DNA of 64,000 nt, taken from Chaenocephalus aceratus (lineage: Eukaryota; Chordata; Actinopteri; Perciformes; Channichthyidae). The position numbers were made by a program, and so were the translations under genes. The stretch is taken from positions 27,501-91,500 of the forward strand of contig JAMFTG010000652.1 in NCBI GenBank assembly GCA_023974075.1, read 5' to 3'. Shown one piece after another: positions 25,165 to 37,714 of this stretch (position 1 is the first letter of the stretch; each line of letters starts with the position of its first letter). A model generated the notes under the pieces. It searched no databases, was not told where the DNA came from, and worked only from the letters and a program-made list of their open reading frames with translations.

Positions 25165-25565
25165 CAGAGATGGCAAAAGTACACACATCCTTTACTCAAG
25201 TCGAAGTACAGATACTCGTGTTTACAAATACTCTGGTAAAAGTAGAAGTACTGACTAAACTTCTTTACTCAAGTCAAAGTAAAGAGGCTTTGAAGTGTAC
25301 TTCAGTAAAAAGTACCCATAGCTAGCAGCTGTTTTAAAGAGTACCTGACCTCCCTTTATATCAATAGAACAATAATGACATTGTTAGCTAATGAATGTTT
25401 CCACGGCAACATGACAACGTTTCCATTGGTCCCTCTTCTTTAGAGAAGACCAGGAAGTGATGGATACACGGATCGTGTTCCAACCAATAGGCACGCAGTG
25501 ACTCTAAAGAATAATGATCACGCACCAACACACATTCAGACTAAAGGAACCAGCTGTTTGGAAAA
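25165..25565 (+). mobile_element. Left module of the 37-bp-array transposon family, copy 2
   Basis: The module begins CAGAGATGGCAAAAGTACAC and continues through GATACTCGTGTTTACA, CTTTACTCAAGTCAAAG and the block shared with 530-824 and 28240-28517. The CAGAGNTGG start fits a DNA transposon terminus. Confidence 0.7.
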
Positions 25566-26997
25566 TGAGAGAAGTAGAAAGTACAGGTATTTGAGTTCAA
25601 CATGAGAGAAGTAGAAAGTACAGGTATTTGAGTTCAACATGAGAGAAGTAGAAAGTACAGGTATTTGAGTTCAACATGAGAGAAGTAGAAAGTACAGGTA
25701 TTTGGGTTCAACATGTAAGAAGTAGAAAGTACAGGTATTTGGGTTCAACATGTGAGAAGTAGAAAGTACAGGTATTTGAGTTCAACATGTGAGAAGTAGA
25801 AAGTACAGGTATTTGAGTTCAACATGTAAGAAGTAGAAAGTACAGGTATTTGGGTTCAACATGTAAGAAGTAGAAAGTACAGGTATTTGAGTTCAACATG
25901 AGAGAAGTAGAAAGTACAGGTATTTGAGTTCAACATGTGAGAAGTAGAAAGTACAGGTATTTGAGTTCAACATGTGAGAAGTAGAAAGTACAGGTATTTG
26001 GGTTCAACATGTAAGAAGTAGAAAGTACAGGTATTTGAGTTCAACATGAGAGAAGTAGAAAGTACAGGTATTTGAGTTCAACATGTGAGAAGTAGAAAGT
26101 ACAGGTATTTGAGTTCAACATGTAAGAAGTAGAAAGTACAGGTATTTCTGTTCAACGTGTGAGAAGTAGAAAGTACAGGTATTTGAGTTCAACATGTGAG
26201 AAGTAGAAAGTACAGGTATTTGAGTTCAACATGTGAGAAGTAGAAAGTACAGGTATTTGGGTTCAACATGTGAGAAGTAGAAAGTACAGGTATTTGAGTT
26301 CAACATGTGAGAAGTAGAAAGTACAGGTATTTGGGTTCAACATGTAAGAAGTAGAAAGTACAGGTATTTGAGTTCAACATGTGAGAAGTAGAAAGTACAG
26401 GTATTTGGGTTCAACATGTAAGAAGTAGAAAGTACAGGTATTTGGGTTCAACATGTAAGAAGTAGAAAGTACAGGTATTTGAGTTCAACATGTGAGAAGT
26501 AGAAAGTACAGGTATTTGAGTTCAACATGTGAGAAGTAGAAAGTACAGGTATTTGAGTTCAACATGTGAGAAGTAGAAAGTACAGGTATTTGGGTTCAAC
26601 ATGTAAGAAGTAGAAAGTACAGGTATTTGAGTTCAACATGTGAGAAGTAGAAAGTACAGGTATTTGAGTTCAACATGTGAGAAGTAGAAAGTACAGGTAT
26701 TTGGGTTCAACATGTAAGAAGTAGAAAGTACAGGTATTTGAGTTCAACATGAGAGAAGTAGAAAGTACAGGTATTTGAGTTCAACATGTGAGAAGTAGAA
26801 AGTACAGGTATTTGAGTTCAACATGTAAGAAGTAGAAAGTACAGGTATTTCTGTTCAACGTGTGAGAAGTAGAAAGTACAGGTATTTGAGTTCAACATGT
26901 GAGATAGAAAGTACAGGTATTTGAGTTCAACATGTGAGAAGTAGAAAGTACAGGTATTTGGGTTCAACATGTGAGAAGTAGAAAGTACAGGTATTGG
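25566..26997 (+). repeat. 37-bp minisatellite array, copy 2 (about 39 units)
   Basis: GAGAAGTAG recurs every 37 bp (for example 25754 and 25791). Segments of several units are duplicated: the run ending in TTTCTGTTCAACGTGTGAG occurs at about 26145 and again at about 26847. The array ends abruptly without the right-hand transposon end seen at 29231. Confidence 0.96.
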
Positions 26998-28120
26998 GTT
27001 TCACCTCTGGAGCCTCAAAGCTACGCCAGCATGGACCTCTTTCATGGGAAGTGCTTCCCCTACACTCTCGTGCCGAATATAAACAAAAGGTTTCGGATCG
27101 AAGAGGTACATTTAGAGCTCAGTAGGGTTAGGATATGTAAAAAAATAACTAGCTGCGATTAGGGCTGCACAATTTCCTTTTTTATTTTAATTCAGAAATC
27201 TATTTGTTATATTTTAGCGGTATACTTCAATCAGCAAGACCTGACTGGGTACACTTTAAAATGTGTTTATTAACGGCACTTTTTGCAGTTCTACTTATAA
27301 GACAGCAGGTACGGCTGCATGATTAATACAAAGTCTATTCAAATCCCCAAAAAGACAAGTGCAATATTGAAATGGCAGTAAGCTAAACATGTGTTACAAA
27401 GGTCCCTCTATTATACTCTTGTTCAACAATAACAGCACTCTCGTAGACAAGTGCTGATTCTGTGTCTGCAGCTTTAAATGCTAATGAGCTGCGGCTGGCC
27501 ACGCCCCCTCAGAGATGATTGGTTTGTTAAAGGGGGATTTTTCATAATAAGTGAACTTTAAACAGCATTTTGGATGAAGTATGGAGGAGCTGCATCCCCG
27601 ACTACACATCGTATTCTACAGACATAACAGAACATAAGTGTTTGGTACAGATCCTCTTAAATGTGAACTATGATTCTAAAATGATGAATCGCAATATCAG
27701 TCAGAAATAATCGTAGGAAGTCATTTGTTTCCTAATCGTGCAGTCGTAGTTGCGATTACTTTGACTGGTACTTTGCGATATGATACGCAACATTAAAAAC
27801 GAAAAGGCAGGCCTCTCTGTCGCTCCACAAGGCTTCATTCTGGACATAATGAAAACAGGTGAAGCAGCTTAATAACTCTCTCCTCTTTCACAGCGACACT
27901 TTTTTAAACAGCTGAGTACACAAGCCTATCTGTGCAGCTTTGATGAGCGTCCAGATCACATGTTTACTTTTGATACCTTCTCTCCGGCTGCCCTATGTGC
28001 AGATAATCAGAGGGAAGCCACCGGAAGTCCCACAAGACAAGAAATAGGGAGGCACTACGCACTGTAAACACCCTCAGCCGCGACACTGCAGCGAGGCTCT
28101 TCACTACAAACTTATTTACT
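26998..28120. other. Intronic sequence, probably the left half of an hAT element
   Basis: A TAGGGCTGCACAATTTCC end starts at 27160. An inverted GTGCAGCCCTA end lies at 29575-29585. The flanking 8-mers (GCTGCGAT; ATTCTTGA) do not match, so a single 2.4-kb insertion hosting the nested 37-bp-array element is only a possibility. Confidence 0.4.
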
Positions 28121-28517
28121 CCAGAGAGGGCAAAAGTACACACTTCCTCAAGTAGAAGTACAGATACTCGTGTTTACAGATACTCTGGTGAAAGCAGAAG
28201 TACTGACTAAACTTCTTTACTCAAGTCAAAGTAAAGAGGCTTTGAAGTGTCCTTCAGTAAAAAGTACCCATAACTAGCAGCTGTTTTAAAGAGTACCTGA
28301 CCTCCCTTTATATTAATAGAACAATAATGTCATTGTTAGCTAATGAGTGTTTCCACGGCAACATGACAACGTTTCCATTGGTCCCTCTTCTTTAGAGAAG
28401 ACCAGGAAGTGATGGATACACGGATCGTGTTCCAACCAATAGGCACGCAGTGACTCTACAGAATAATGATCACGCACCAACACACATTCAGACTAAAGGA
28501 ACCAGCTGTTTGGGAAA
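28121..28517 (+). mobile_element. Left module of the 37-bp-array transposon family, copy 3
   Basis: It starts CCAGAGAGGGCAAAAGTACA and follows copy 2 closely up to the array. This is the most complete copy: module, array and right end (29231-29334) are all present. Confidence 0.7.
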
Positions 28518-29230
28518 TGAGAGAAGTAGAAAGTACAGGTATTTGAGTTCAACATGTAAGAAGTAGAAAGTACAGGTATTTGGGTTCAACATGAGAGAAG
28601 TAGAAAGTACAGGTATTTGAGTTCAACATGTAAGAAGTAGAAAGTACAGGTATTTGTGTTCAACATGTAAGAAGTAGAGAGTACAGGTATTTGAGTTCAA
28701 CATGTAAGAAGTAGAAAGTACAGGTATTTGAGTTCAACATGTAAGAAGTAGAAAGTACAGGTATTTGAGTTCAACATGTGAGAAGTAGAAAGTACAGGTA
28801 TTTGGGTTCAACATGTGAGAAGTAGAAAGTACAGGTATTTGGGTTCAACATGAGAGAAGTAGAAAGTACAGGTATTTGAGTTCAACATGTAAGAAGTAGA
28901 AAGTACAGGTATTTGGGTTCAACATGTAAGAAGTAGAAAGTACAGGTATTTGGGTTCAACATGTAAGAAGTAGAAAGTACAGGTATTTGAGTTCAACATG
29001 TAAGAAGTAGAAAGTACAGGTATTTGAGTTCAACATGTAAGAAGTAGAAAGTACAGGTATTTGTGTTCAACATGTAAGAAGTAGAAAGTACAGGTATTTG
29101 AGTTCAACATGTAAGAAGTAGAAAGTACAGGTATTTGGGTTCAACATGTGAGAAGTAGAAAGTACAGGTATTTGAGTTCAACATGAGAGAAGTAGAAAGT
29201 ACAGGTATTTGAGTTCAACATGTAAGAAGT
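28518..29230 (+). repeat. 37-bp minisatellite array, copy 3 (about 19 units)
   Basis: Same unit as the arrays at 825 and 25566. Copy number differs strongly between the three insertions (about 23, 39 and 19). Confidence 0.96.
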
Positions 29231-29334
29231 CAAAGTAAAAAGTCGTCAGTAAAATAAGTAGTGGAGTAAAGTACTGATACCAGAAAAATGTACTTAAGTA
29301 CAGTAACAAAGTATTTGTACGCCACTACTTCCCA
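29231..29334 (+). mobile_element. Right end of the 37-bp-array transposon, copy 3
   Basis: AAGTAGTGGAGTAAAGTACT, AATGTACTTAAGTACAGTAA and GTATTTGTACGCCACTAC form the AAGTAC-rich right terminus. Copies 1 and 2 lack it. Confidence 0.6.
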
Positions 29335-29640
29335 TTAATGTTTTCATAAACACTTTTCCACATGAGAAACAATACGCAGGGAAAGCGTTCTTGATAACGC
29401 TTTACAAATAATCTAAATTAAATCGCATCACGGCCTAGTAATCAAAGCTTTATCAACATCGTAATATAAAGAGGTGTAATATTGATAATCCTTGTTTTGT
29501 ACAATAACGTTTCATTACCTCTAATATGGAAAATCAAAATCGCAATTTCCATGTCATAGTTATTTTTCGAAAGAGTGCAGCCCTAATTCTTGACTCATTC
29601 TCAGGTTGATATTATAAGAAGAAGAAGGTGAACCTTTATT

Positions 29641-30286
29641 TAGTATGTTGTGTCTCTACTTTAAAGAGTCCTCTCCTGCTGATGTTCAGGTGTATGTCAG
29701 TATGTAGTGTCTCTACTTTAAAGAGTCCTCTCCTGCTGATGTTCAGGTGTATATCAGTATGTTGTGTCTCTACTTTAAAGAGTCCTCTCCTGCTGATGTT
29801 CAGGTGTATATCAGTATGTTGTGTCTCTACTTTAAAGAGTCCTCTCCTGCTGATGTTCAGGTGTATATCAGTATGTAGTGTCTCTACTTTAAAGAGTCCT
29901 CTCCTGCTGATGTTCAGGTGTATATCAGTATGTAGTGTCTCTACTTTAAAGAGTCCTCTCCTGCTGATGTTCAGGTGTATATCAGTATGTAGTGTCTCTA
30001 CTTTAAAGAGTCCTCTCCTGCTGATGTTCAGGTGTATATCAGTATGTAGTGTCTCTACTTTAAAGAGTCCTCTCCTGCTGATGTTCAGGTGTATATCAGT
30101 ATGTAGTGTCTCTACTTTAAAGAGTCCTCTCCTGCTGATGTTCAGGTGTATATCAGTATGTAGTGTCTCTACTTTAAAGAGTCCTCTCCTGCTGATGTTC
30201 AGGTGTATATCAGTATGTAGTGTCTCTACTTTAAAGAGTCCTCTCCTGCTGATGTTCAGGTGTATATCAGTATGTAGTGTCTCTAC
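29641..30286 (+). repeat. 57-bp minisatellite, block 2 (about 11 units)
   Basis: The plus-strand unit is CTTTAAAGAGTCCTCTCCTG, CTGATGTTCAGGTGTATATC, then AGTATGTAGTGTCTCTA. This is opposite in orientation to block 1, 5 kb away in the same intron. Units near the start carry TGTTGTGTC instead of TGTAGTGTC. Confidence 0.98.
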
Positions 30287-30490
30287 ATGTCTCCTTGCTT
30301 TAATGTTCAAAAGGCTCTTTATTTTTCTCATACTGTCTGAAACCAGAGCCCAGTCTGCTCTGATTGGTTAGCTGGCCGGCTCTGGTCAACTGCTTAGAGA
30401 TGTCCCGCCCCTTAGCCTATCACGTACAATGTGTTGGAGCACTAGCCAATAGGAGCCGAAGTTTTCCATACTGATGTCACTGTGTATTTC
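30287..30490 (+). mobile_element. Probable interspersed repeat after block 2
   Basis: GCTTTAATGTTCAAAAGGCT, ACCAGAGCCCAGTCTGCTCT and GATTGGTTAGCTGGCCGG look like a dispersed fish element I have met next to repeats of this type. I cannot name the family. Confidence 0.35.
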
Positions 30491-30680
30491 TCATATTCCA
30501 AAGACTTGTATATAGACTCTCCTTGCACTACTCTATTCTCTTCTGTGTGTATGTACCTGCACTATTTTATCTGTGTTATTGTGTTGCTCTGTTGGAGGAG
30601 CCGGGGACCTCGGATTTTCATCGTCATATCTGCACTGGAGCTAACGTACACGCGACAATAAAAGCCTTGAATCTTGAAGA
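30491..30680 (+). mobile_element. Retroposon 3' tail
   Basis: GCTCTGTTGGAGGAGCCGGG, GACCTCGGATTTTCATCG and a final GCGACAATAAAAGCCTTGAA have the form of a 5'-truncated LINE or SINE tail with a polyadenylation-like AATAAA. Confidence 0.5.
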
Positions 30681-33168
30681 TGCGCCTGGTGACCTCTGAC
30701 CTTTAGTCCTGACTGATACTGGACATGAGTTTAGCCACACACGGAATATGTTTAAACGTTCGGAGAAGTATAAGGTAGCTTTAAAACGGAAATACTCAAG
30801 GGAAGTACCTCAAAATAATACTTAAGTACCGTGTCTTGTGTACCAAATGTTCGGCAGAAGCTAATACACAATCAGCTAATAAAGAGAGCAATAAAAACAC
30901 GTATTCAAGTCGTTTACGCGGGACACACGCAGGGCTTCGATGTGAGAAGCTCTCCCAGGTTCGTCCTGTCCGCGCCGAAGCTAACAGTCAACTCTCCGAC
31001 ACACGGTTCACAAGCTCCTCACTCTTTCCAATCAACAGAACTTAGTCTGTTTTGCTTGCGAATGTACTTTGGCTTGTTCTATTTTAAAACCCAGACCCTG
31101 GTTCAATCCCCGCCCCCTCCCCAACATGTCACGATGAATGGGATGAATCAGGAAACCCTAGTTTACGGTACAAACGGAAACATGGGACGTTTCAGGCGGC
31201 AACACGGGGGGGGGGGAAGACATTTGGAGTTCATATAGGGCGTTAGAGTCGGTACATGTTCAAGGGTATATCAACATTTTAATATTTTACTTTATTTATC
31301 GCCAGGATATTTGGGTTATGTGACGGTTTCAGCTCCATTTGAGAAGGAATACGAAATAAAAAAGATATACAATCCAATAGAAATGTGTTTATTTCTGTGT
31401 ACAAATATATAAAATTGTAAATAGCTGTTTATTTAAATGTGGGATGTTGAAGTAAAAATGTCAAATAACATACAAATTAATTACTAACTAACTAATCAAA
31501 TTAAAATAAACATTAGAAGTAAGTAGTATAATAAAAAGATAACATTAAATAAAGATAATTATATAATTATAAGATGTGAATGTGCACTACAATATAAAAA
31601 TTGTGAATCACAATATATACAGTATATTAGTATGTATAAGACCTTCCTGCTGATTTGCAGTTTACATTTTTGACAGAAGTGAGTCACTAAAAGTCCTCCG
31701 TAAGCCATCTGGGAAACCAGTTGGTGTTTCTCAAAGACCAGTCGGAATGTAAGAAGTATAGTTTATTCTAATAGATAATATTTGGACTGTGTAAGCAATG
31801 ATGGCTGCCTACAATACCAACATATCTCCAAGGTCAAAGTATCCGCATGTTTGTTTAGAAAAGCAGAATAAATACTGGGTGTAGCGACACGTCTAATAAA
31901 CGATGTTGCTTCAGAGGCTAAACTTAGTCCCTCGCTGTGATTCGTTCCTCATAAGAAGTGCATGATGAGGTTAAGTTCATGATGTTTGATAAAGAAAACA
32001 AACAAACAATAACCAGAACTATACGGTCAACGAAAAGTACCCGAAATCTCCTTCTTTCTCTTCCTACCAGCAACACAACAGGTGGACTCAATAACTTCCA
32101 CCCAGGTGACAATTACCAGAAATGGTGGTGTAAACAAATGATATAATAGAAACAATCAACAACAACAACAACAACTAAATCAGGCTCCTACATTGGGAGT
32201 ATTATTAAAAAGGAAAGCCTTTTCATCCCACAAAGTAATGACTATTGAAAAGCAAGGTTGTGTTTACTTTGTATCGTCAAAAACATAAATAAAATAAGTG
32301 TTTTTATCGCTCTCTTTATTTGCCGATTGTATATTAGTTTCTGCTTCACCTTTAGTACACAATACACGGTACTTGTGTTTTATTGTGGGGTACTTTCCTT
32401 GAGTATTTCCATTTTAAAGCTACCTTGTGCTTCGACTGCACTACATTTCAGAAGCAAATATTGTACTTTTTGATTCAATACATATATTTTAACACTCACA
32501 GGTACTTTGTACATATAAAAACACATGATGTTAGTACTTTTGCAGCCCATGCAGTCAACATGTCGATGTATCCTTGGGCAAGATACTTAACCCTGAGTTG
32601 CTCCCGATGGCCAACGGTGTGTGAATGTATGTATGTGTATGCGTGTTAGTTCCTAGAGTAATATACACTGCTCTGTGTGAATGGGTGAACGACATGTAGT
32701 ATGTAAAGCGCTTTGAGGGGTCTTAAAGACTGGATAAAGCGCTATATAAGTACAGTCCATTTACCATTTACCATTTACTTTTATTTTGTCCATCTATCTA
32801 TCTATCTATCTCATGTGTAATACTTGTCAACACTGCATAATAACTACCCACTTTAGGATGAATAAAGTCTATCTATCTATCCATCTTTTCCCCATATTTG
32901 AACAGCATCAGTTCGACTTCTATTTAAGTACTTCTTCCACCTTTGAATGCAGTTCAGAAAACATGTTGTCTCTTTTGACAGCGATGCACTGATGTATAAA
33001 AGCACACCTTATTTCCCATATTTAATAAGCATTAAATTGGCTATTTCAGAGTATAAAAATGTATATAGTATTTTGTTTATATTATGTATTATTTACTCTA
33101 GTGAAACATGTCTTTTATACTGGGAAAATGTATATATTTGCTGTTCATTTGAATTGTGTATTATGTAT
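30681..33168. other. Intronic sequence with transposon and retroposon pieces
   Basis: 31780-31880 and 32190-32260 are the second copy of the segment at 21840-22000. 32340-32560 contains AAGTAC-family pieces (TTGAGTATTTCCATTTTA, GCACTACATTTCAGAAG). 32565-32780 reads CTTGGGCAAGATACTTAACC through AAAGCGCTATATAAGTACAG, a common fish retroposon tail. Short ATCT repeats lie at 32790-32812 and 32865-32882. No exon is recognised. Confidence 0.45.

Positions 33169-33238
<70 letters not shown>
33169..33238 (+). repeat. (GATA)n microsatellite
   Basis: About 17 uninterrupted GATA tetranucleotides, 244 bp downstream (in igf1r transcription order) of the exon 1 donor. Confidence 0.97.
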
Positions 33239-33481
33239 GATGATACAACGATTTAAAAAGGTGGATTCAAGTATAAACCGAATACAATACAAATAAACAG
33301 CAAATATAAACCCATCTACAGTGATTTGCAACTTGACAACCCTGCAATATATGTTCCCAATGTGTCATGAATCAAGTATCTATCCATGTTTCTGTTCCCC
33401 ATGTGTGCACAGCATTAGAGCCTGAAATGAGCAGTGTTCTCCCCGGTGTGTGGTGAGGTGTTGTGGGGCATCAGTACTCAC

Positions 33482-33566
33482 TCTCTGCGGTGGCGGGCCG
33501 GAGGATGAGCCCCAGCATCAGACCCCAAAACAAGGTCAAATCTCTCCATTCCGTACCAGACCCCAT
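33482..33566 (-). CDS. igf1r: Insulin-like growth factor 1 receptor, exon 1 coding part (signal peptide)
   Basis: The minus-strand frame starts MGSGTEW, runs through a hydrophobic core (LTLFWGLMLGLIL) and ends RPATAE plus one base, followed by donor GTGAGT (33476-33481). That makes 28 codons plus 1 nt, so it ends in phase 1. Joining the last A to the first two bases of exon 2 gives an Ile codon and the mature-start context AEICGPS, which matches the E-ICGP start of mature IGF1R. The M-x-SG start and the W-G-L core also resemble the IGF1R signal peptide. The open frame continues upstream to an in-frame Met at 33782. I chose the Met at 33566 because the sequence upstream shows no receptor similarity and would place a long non-hydrophobic stretch before the signal core. 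The first exon also carries the 5' UTR, whose start I cannot place. Confidence 0.88.
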
Positions 33567-34440
33567 TCCTGGATGCGTTAATCCTCCCAAATCCTGTAAA
33601 TAAATATGTGGAGGGATGGAAACGTGACGCAAAACCTGCAGAGGAATAATAAAACCTCTCTTTTTTTTAATCTCCAGTCTGCAGCTTTTAGCAGTTAGCC
33701 GGCTAATGGAGCTAATAGCTAATTCTGCACACAAGCTTGCAGGGTAGCTAAGGGAGTCCAATGCAACAACAACAAAATGCAATCACCGACTTATTCCTCT
33801 TGCCAGGAAATGTGAAATCATAGTCCAGTTTTAACCCTGTATACGTGTGTATAATGAAACCAACGCGGTTACACTAGCGGCGGGGATTCCTCTGTAATCC
33901 GCATCTTCGCACTCCATTTCTGGGGAAAAACGCTCAACGTCCCGCTGCTGCTGGAGGGTCCACAGTGGGGGGGGGGAACCCTTAAAATCGGGATGGAAAG
34001 AGGGTATCTAGGCAGATTAGAGGCATCTTTAATCAATGCATGGTCTCTTTGTGTTAAATACACGACGTTTGTTTGGAAATATCCAGGATAAAATGTAGTT
34101 TCGCAGCCTCCTCCTCCTCCTCCTCTTCAGCCGCTCATCACGTTGTTGTGGTGGGAGTAATTCAGCCTCATATCAGCGGGAAATGAACGTTTTTCCAGCG
34201 TTTTTCTCCAGGAAATGTCCAGAAATGATCGTATCTGATGTTTCCCGTCGATATTTAGTTAAATAGGTGGTGTTTTTAGACGGATAAAGGCTCAGGTACA
34301 CGCAGTCTGCTGCTGTAAACACGGCGCCCCGTGCACAGATCCTCTCTGATTCTAGAGACGTATCACTCCGCCAGAATCCAGTGATCCGCCTCCAGAAGAG
34401 AAAAAAGGTGGGTGTCACTCCGACTGCAGTTTGAGCTGTT
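33567..34440 (-). promoter_or_regulatory. Probable igf1r 5' UTR and promoter region
   Basis: This is the sequence immediately upstream of the igf1r start codon on the minus strand. It is mostly non-repetitive and relatively GC-rich, with a (CCT)n-type tract at about 34108-34128. I see no clear TATA box. The assignment rests on position only; the transcription start cannot be read from the sequence. Confidence 0.45.
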
Positions 34441-34779
34441 ACCATAGTGACTGCTCAGACAATCGCTCTCACAACAAGGTCAAATTAATCTCTGTTTGTG
34501 TATTGTAAACTGTAAACGATACTAACTACATATTGCACGTTTCCGCACACATGTCTGAACAGCTCTCCATTTTAAAACACGAGACAGAGCAGTAGGAAAT
34601 ATATCGTCATCATTTATGATTGCACCACCATAAACCACTGCAAATTCCTTGTATGGGCAAACGTACCTGGCAATAAACTCAATTCTGATCCTGATTCTGG
34701 AAGACAATGGGCTGATACCGCCACCTTTTCTATGGGCAGCTATTCAAATGTCAAACTATTGTAGTTCCTTACCCTGTGT
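34441..34779. other. Upstream sequence with an inverted retroposon tail
   Basis: AATTCCTTGTATGGGCAAAC through ACTCAATTCTGATCCTGATT (about 34643-34698) is the inverse of the tail motif at 2115 and 39424. Nothing else is recognised. Confidence 0.4.
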
Positions 34780-35400
34780 ATCACTTGAGTCTTTTTGTAG
34801 TCATTTTGAATCACATTGTACTTGTATTGCCTCTTTTTGTAGTCATGTTGAGTGTCTTTGTCGTTACTCTGTGTCTCTTTGTAGTCATGTTGAGTGTCTT
34901 TGTAGTAACTTTGTGCTCTTTTTGTATTTTATCTTTCGTCTATTGTTATTTTTCCACATTTCTGTGTTCATTTTGAGTCTGTATGTTTTCCTTTTGGTCT
35001 GTTTGTGGGTGTTTTTTGTCCCCTTTTGTACTGGTTGTGTGCTTTTGAAGTCTTTTTGTAGTCATTTAAAAACTCATTGTACTTGAATTGCCGCTTTTGG
35101 AAGTCATTGTTTTGTCTCTTTTTAGTCATTTTGTGTTTCTAGTACCCTTTGCGTCACTTTGTAATCGCATTGTTATTTTTGCATTTCAATTTTTCCTTTA
35201 TCAATGTTGTTCCTCATTTTCCTTGTGACTTTGAATCTCTTTGTAGTTGTTTTGGTCTTTTAGTCTTATTTATTTTGGTCTGTGGTGGTTTTGCCCTATT
35301 TCTAGTACTTTTGTGTAATTTTGTGGTGATGTGGTGTCTCTTTGTATTTGACTTTGGCCTCTTATTAGTCATTGTGGTGTCTCTTTGTGTCTCTGTTTTG
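34780..35400 (+). repeat. Degenerate tandem repeat (TTTGTAGTCATTTTG-type)
   Basis: CTTTTTGTAGTCATTTTGA, CTTTGTAGTCATGTTGAGTG and similar strings recur irregularly over about 600 bp. The spacing is too degenerate to fix a period by eye. It is a low-complexity, T-rich array upstream of igf1r, not a gene. Confidence 0.6.
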
Positions 35401-37714
35401 GGCAACAACGCATCTCTACTTCAAAGTTTCATTCTTGCGGTAGACAGTATTGCAAATAAATTAACTAAATGTAATCAGGAAGTGCTTAAGTTAGTAGTAG
35501 GCCTACTAATAAGTACCAGTATCCTATAAAACAGTCACAATTTCCAATGTGACCTTTGCATGAATTCTGCGCACCAAATCCCAGTATCAGTTTTTAGAAG
35601 TAGGAGTGAGACGTCCTGCTCTCCATTCCCCGCCGAAGAGGCTCTGTTTACGGCCCCGGTGAGCGGGAAACCCCGGGAAACAGACCCGGGATCAGGGTTG
35701 TTTTGCTCCAGAAACACAGCTGCACAAAGCTCCTGTCTGTCTGTACCACCTGTAATTACACTCCTGAATCCACGCAGCTGGGCCTCTATTAGTGCCTGTC
35801 AATCATGCACAAACATCCCATAATATTTAACATCACGTGCACATTATTGCATCTGGGGATTAACCTGCAAGTGTGTGTTGTGTCTGTTATTGTTTTCTAG
35901 ACATGCAAACATTTGTATACGCACTTTTCTGTACATTGTGATGTAATGATATTTGATGTGTTTTTTTGCACACAAAATGCATTGTTTTAAGCATCAGCCT
36001 TTAATATTAAATCAGAGAAATCATCACGCAGTCTTTTGAAGCTGGTTCTGCAGCAACTCATGCAAAAACATTTTCCTCTGAAAACACACCGAAATGCTGC
36101 CATCTTCAGGGGAGCTGGTCCAGCTGCAGTCTACGAAAAGGTGTGAGTTTTTTGGGGTAAAATCAGTACAGAATTGTAATACAACTTGATGTGCGTCAAG
36201 CCATTTTTTTAAGTTTTCACCTGGAGTGTTGTCTGCCTATTCCCCAATATAATGGAGCTATAAGATGGCAGCATGTCGGTGTCTGTTCAGAGGAAACCAG
36301 AACAAAATGCTTCGCACTAAAAAACAATCTGGATGTTTGTCTGTTAAACCCCGAGCCTGTTTTTCAGGTTTCAGGCTCGAAAATGACATTCCCAGAACAA
36401 ATGACTGTAACTTCACTTCTAAAAGGTTTATATGAATATTTTTTGTTATCAAAGCAAGGTTACATCTGTGAGTTGGATGTAGAAGTGTCAGAATCAATAT
36501 AGATGTTTCTGTGTCAGAGTACATTCAGATGGAACATAGCAAAAAAATGTAAATTCCTGTCTCCGCCTAAAGAAAACCCATTACTTATAGTGAAGACCAA
36601 CCTTGAATGATGGGTTAGTAGCCTAAAAGCTTTAGGAATCCAAATCATAACATATAATAAGTACCCTGTATCAAGATTGAGGCAAAACAAGTGACATTTG
36701 ACCTTTTTAGAGAGGTTTATGAAAATAAAGTCCAGGCGAAATAAGCTTTGGGCACATTTGGGCACATTTGGTTCCATCAGTGCCATTTGACCTTTTTCAG
36801 ATACCAGACTATAAAAATCATTGTATTACATTGAATAATCACTATAGGTATTCATTCCATTAAAAAAAAAAAAATTAAAAAAATGTAAATAAAAAAAAAG
36901 ATTCTTAAAAAAATATTAAAAATATTTGTCTGAGTGTGTATACAAAAAATCAGGGTCCCCGTCGGCGGGGACCTTCGGGCTTAACAGGTTTTAAGAATGT
37001 TTTACACAACACATAACTACGGTGGCTGACAGGGGCAAACTAAATTAAAAGCAAATTAAAAACCTATCTTTTTAATATGGCTTTTAATTTGGGTTAACTT
37101 TCAATTGTCTCTAGTATCATTATCCATGCTTTACTGTATTTTATTTTCTGTTTTCTAAATTGTTTTATTTTAACATATCACCACTGTAGATGTGTTATCT
37201 TGTTTTGTATTAATTTTAATATTATTTTAATATTGTTGTGTTATCTGTAAAGCACTTTTTGCTTTTTAATAATGATTCATTATTATTATTTACAAAACAT
37301 TCAAAAACTTGAGGGAAAATGTCTCCCTTTTTCTTTATGCATCAGTTGAGGATTTAACTTTGATATGTTATTGTACATTTTCAGAGACAGACATGACAAG
37401 AAAAACAGAGATACCGTACGTAAAGGCAACGCTCTTAGACAGAGAAAACAAAACACAACTCTTTACATTTACAAATATACACGGAGATACTTCCACTGGC
37501 TCTCCTCTCACAGGTACAGGACACCCCGTGCTCAGAGTCTGAGCGAGCAGACAGTAAACAGAGTCTGACACTTTTGATTACCCCTGTAATTAGAGGCGCT
37601 TTCATCACTTCCCGGAGCACAGAGGCATCATCTGAACAACGCCACACATTACCTCAGCTCTGGCACACACTCCATCAATTAGCACTGCGAGAGGAAGAGG
37701 GGGAGAACGCACAT
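35401..37714. other. Intergenic sequence upstream of igf1r
   Basis: 35560-35830 is GC-richer and unique, and is a possible conserved element. An A-rich run lies at 36859-36912. A small hairpin, GGTCCCCGTCGGCGGGGACC, is at 36954-36973. 37010-37290 resembles a retroposon tail (TCTGTAAAGCACTTTTTGC, TTATTATTATT). I see no coding exon. Confidence 0.35.

Noticed and set aside
25566..26997. CRISPR-like regular repeats
   Set aside because: The units are contiguous with no unique spacers, in a vertebrate genome; they are minisatellites.
30831..31238. 135-codon plus-strand open frame in igf1r intron 1
   Set aside because: No family resemblance and no supporting signals; not called.
33567..33782. Upstream in-frame extension of igf1r exon 1 to Met at 33782
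   Set aside because: It would add 72 residues without receptor similarity before a normal signal peptide; more likely 5' UTR.
34649..35529. Leu/Phe/Val-rich open frames upstream of igf1r
   Set aside because: They lie over a T-rich degenerate tandem repeat; hydrophobic residues simply reflect T-rich codons.
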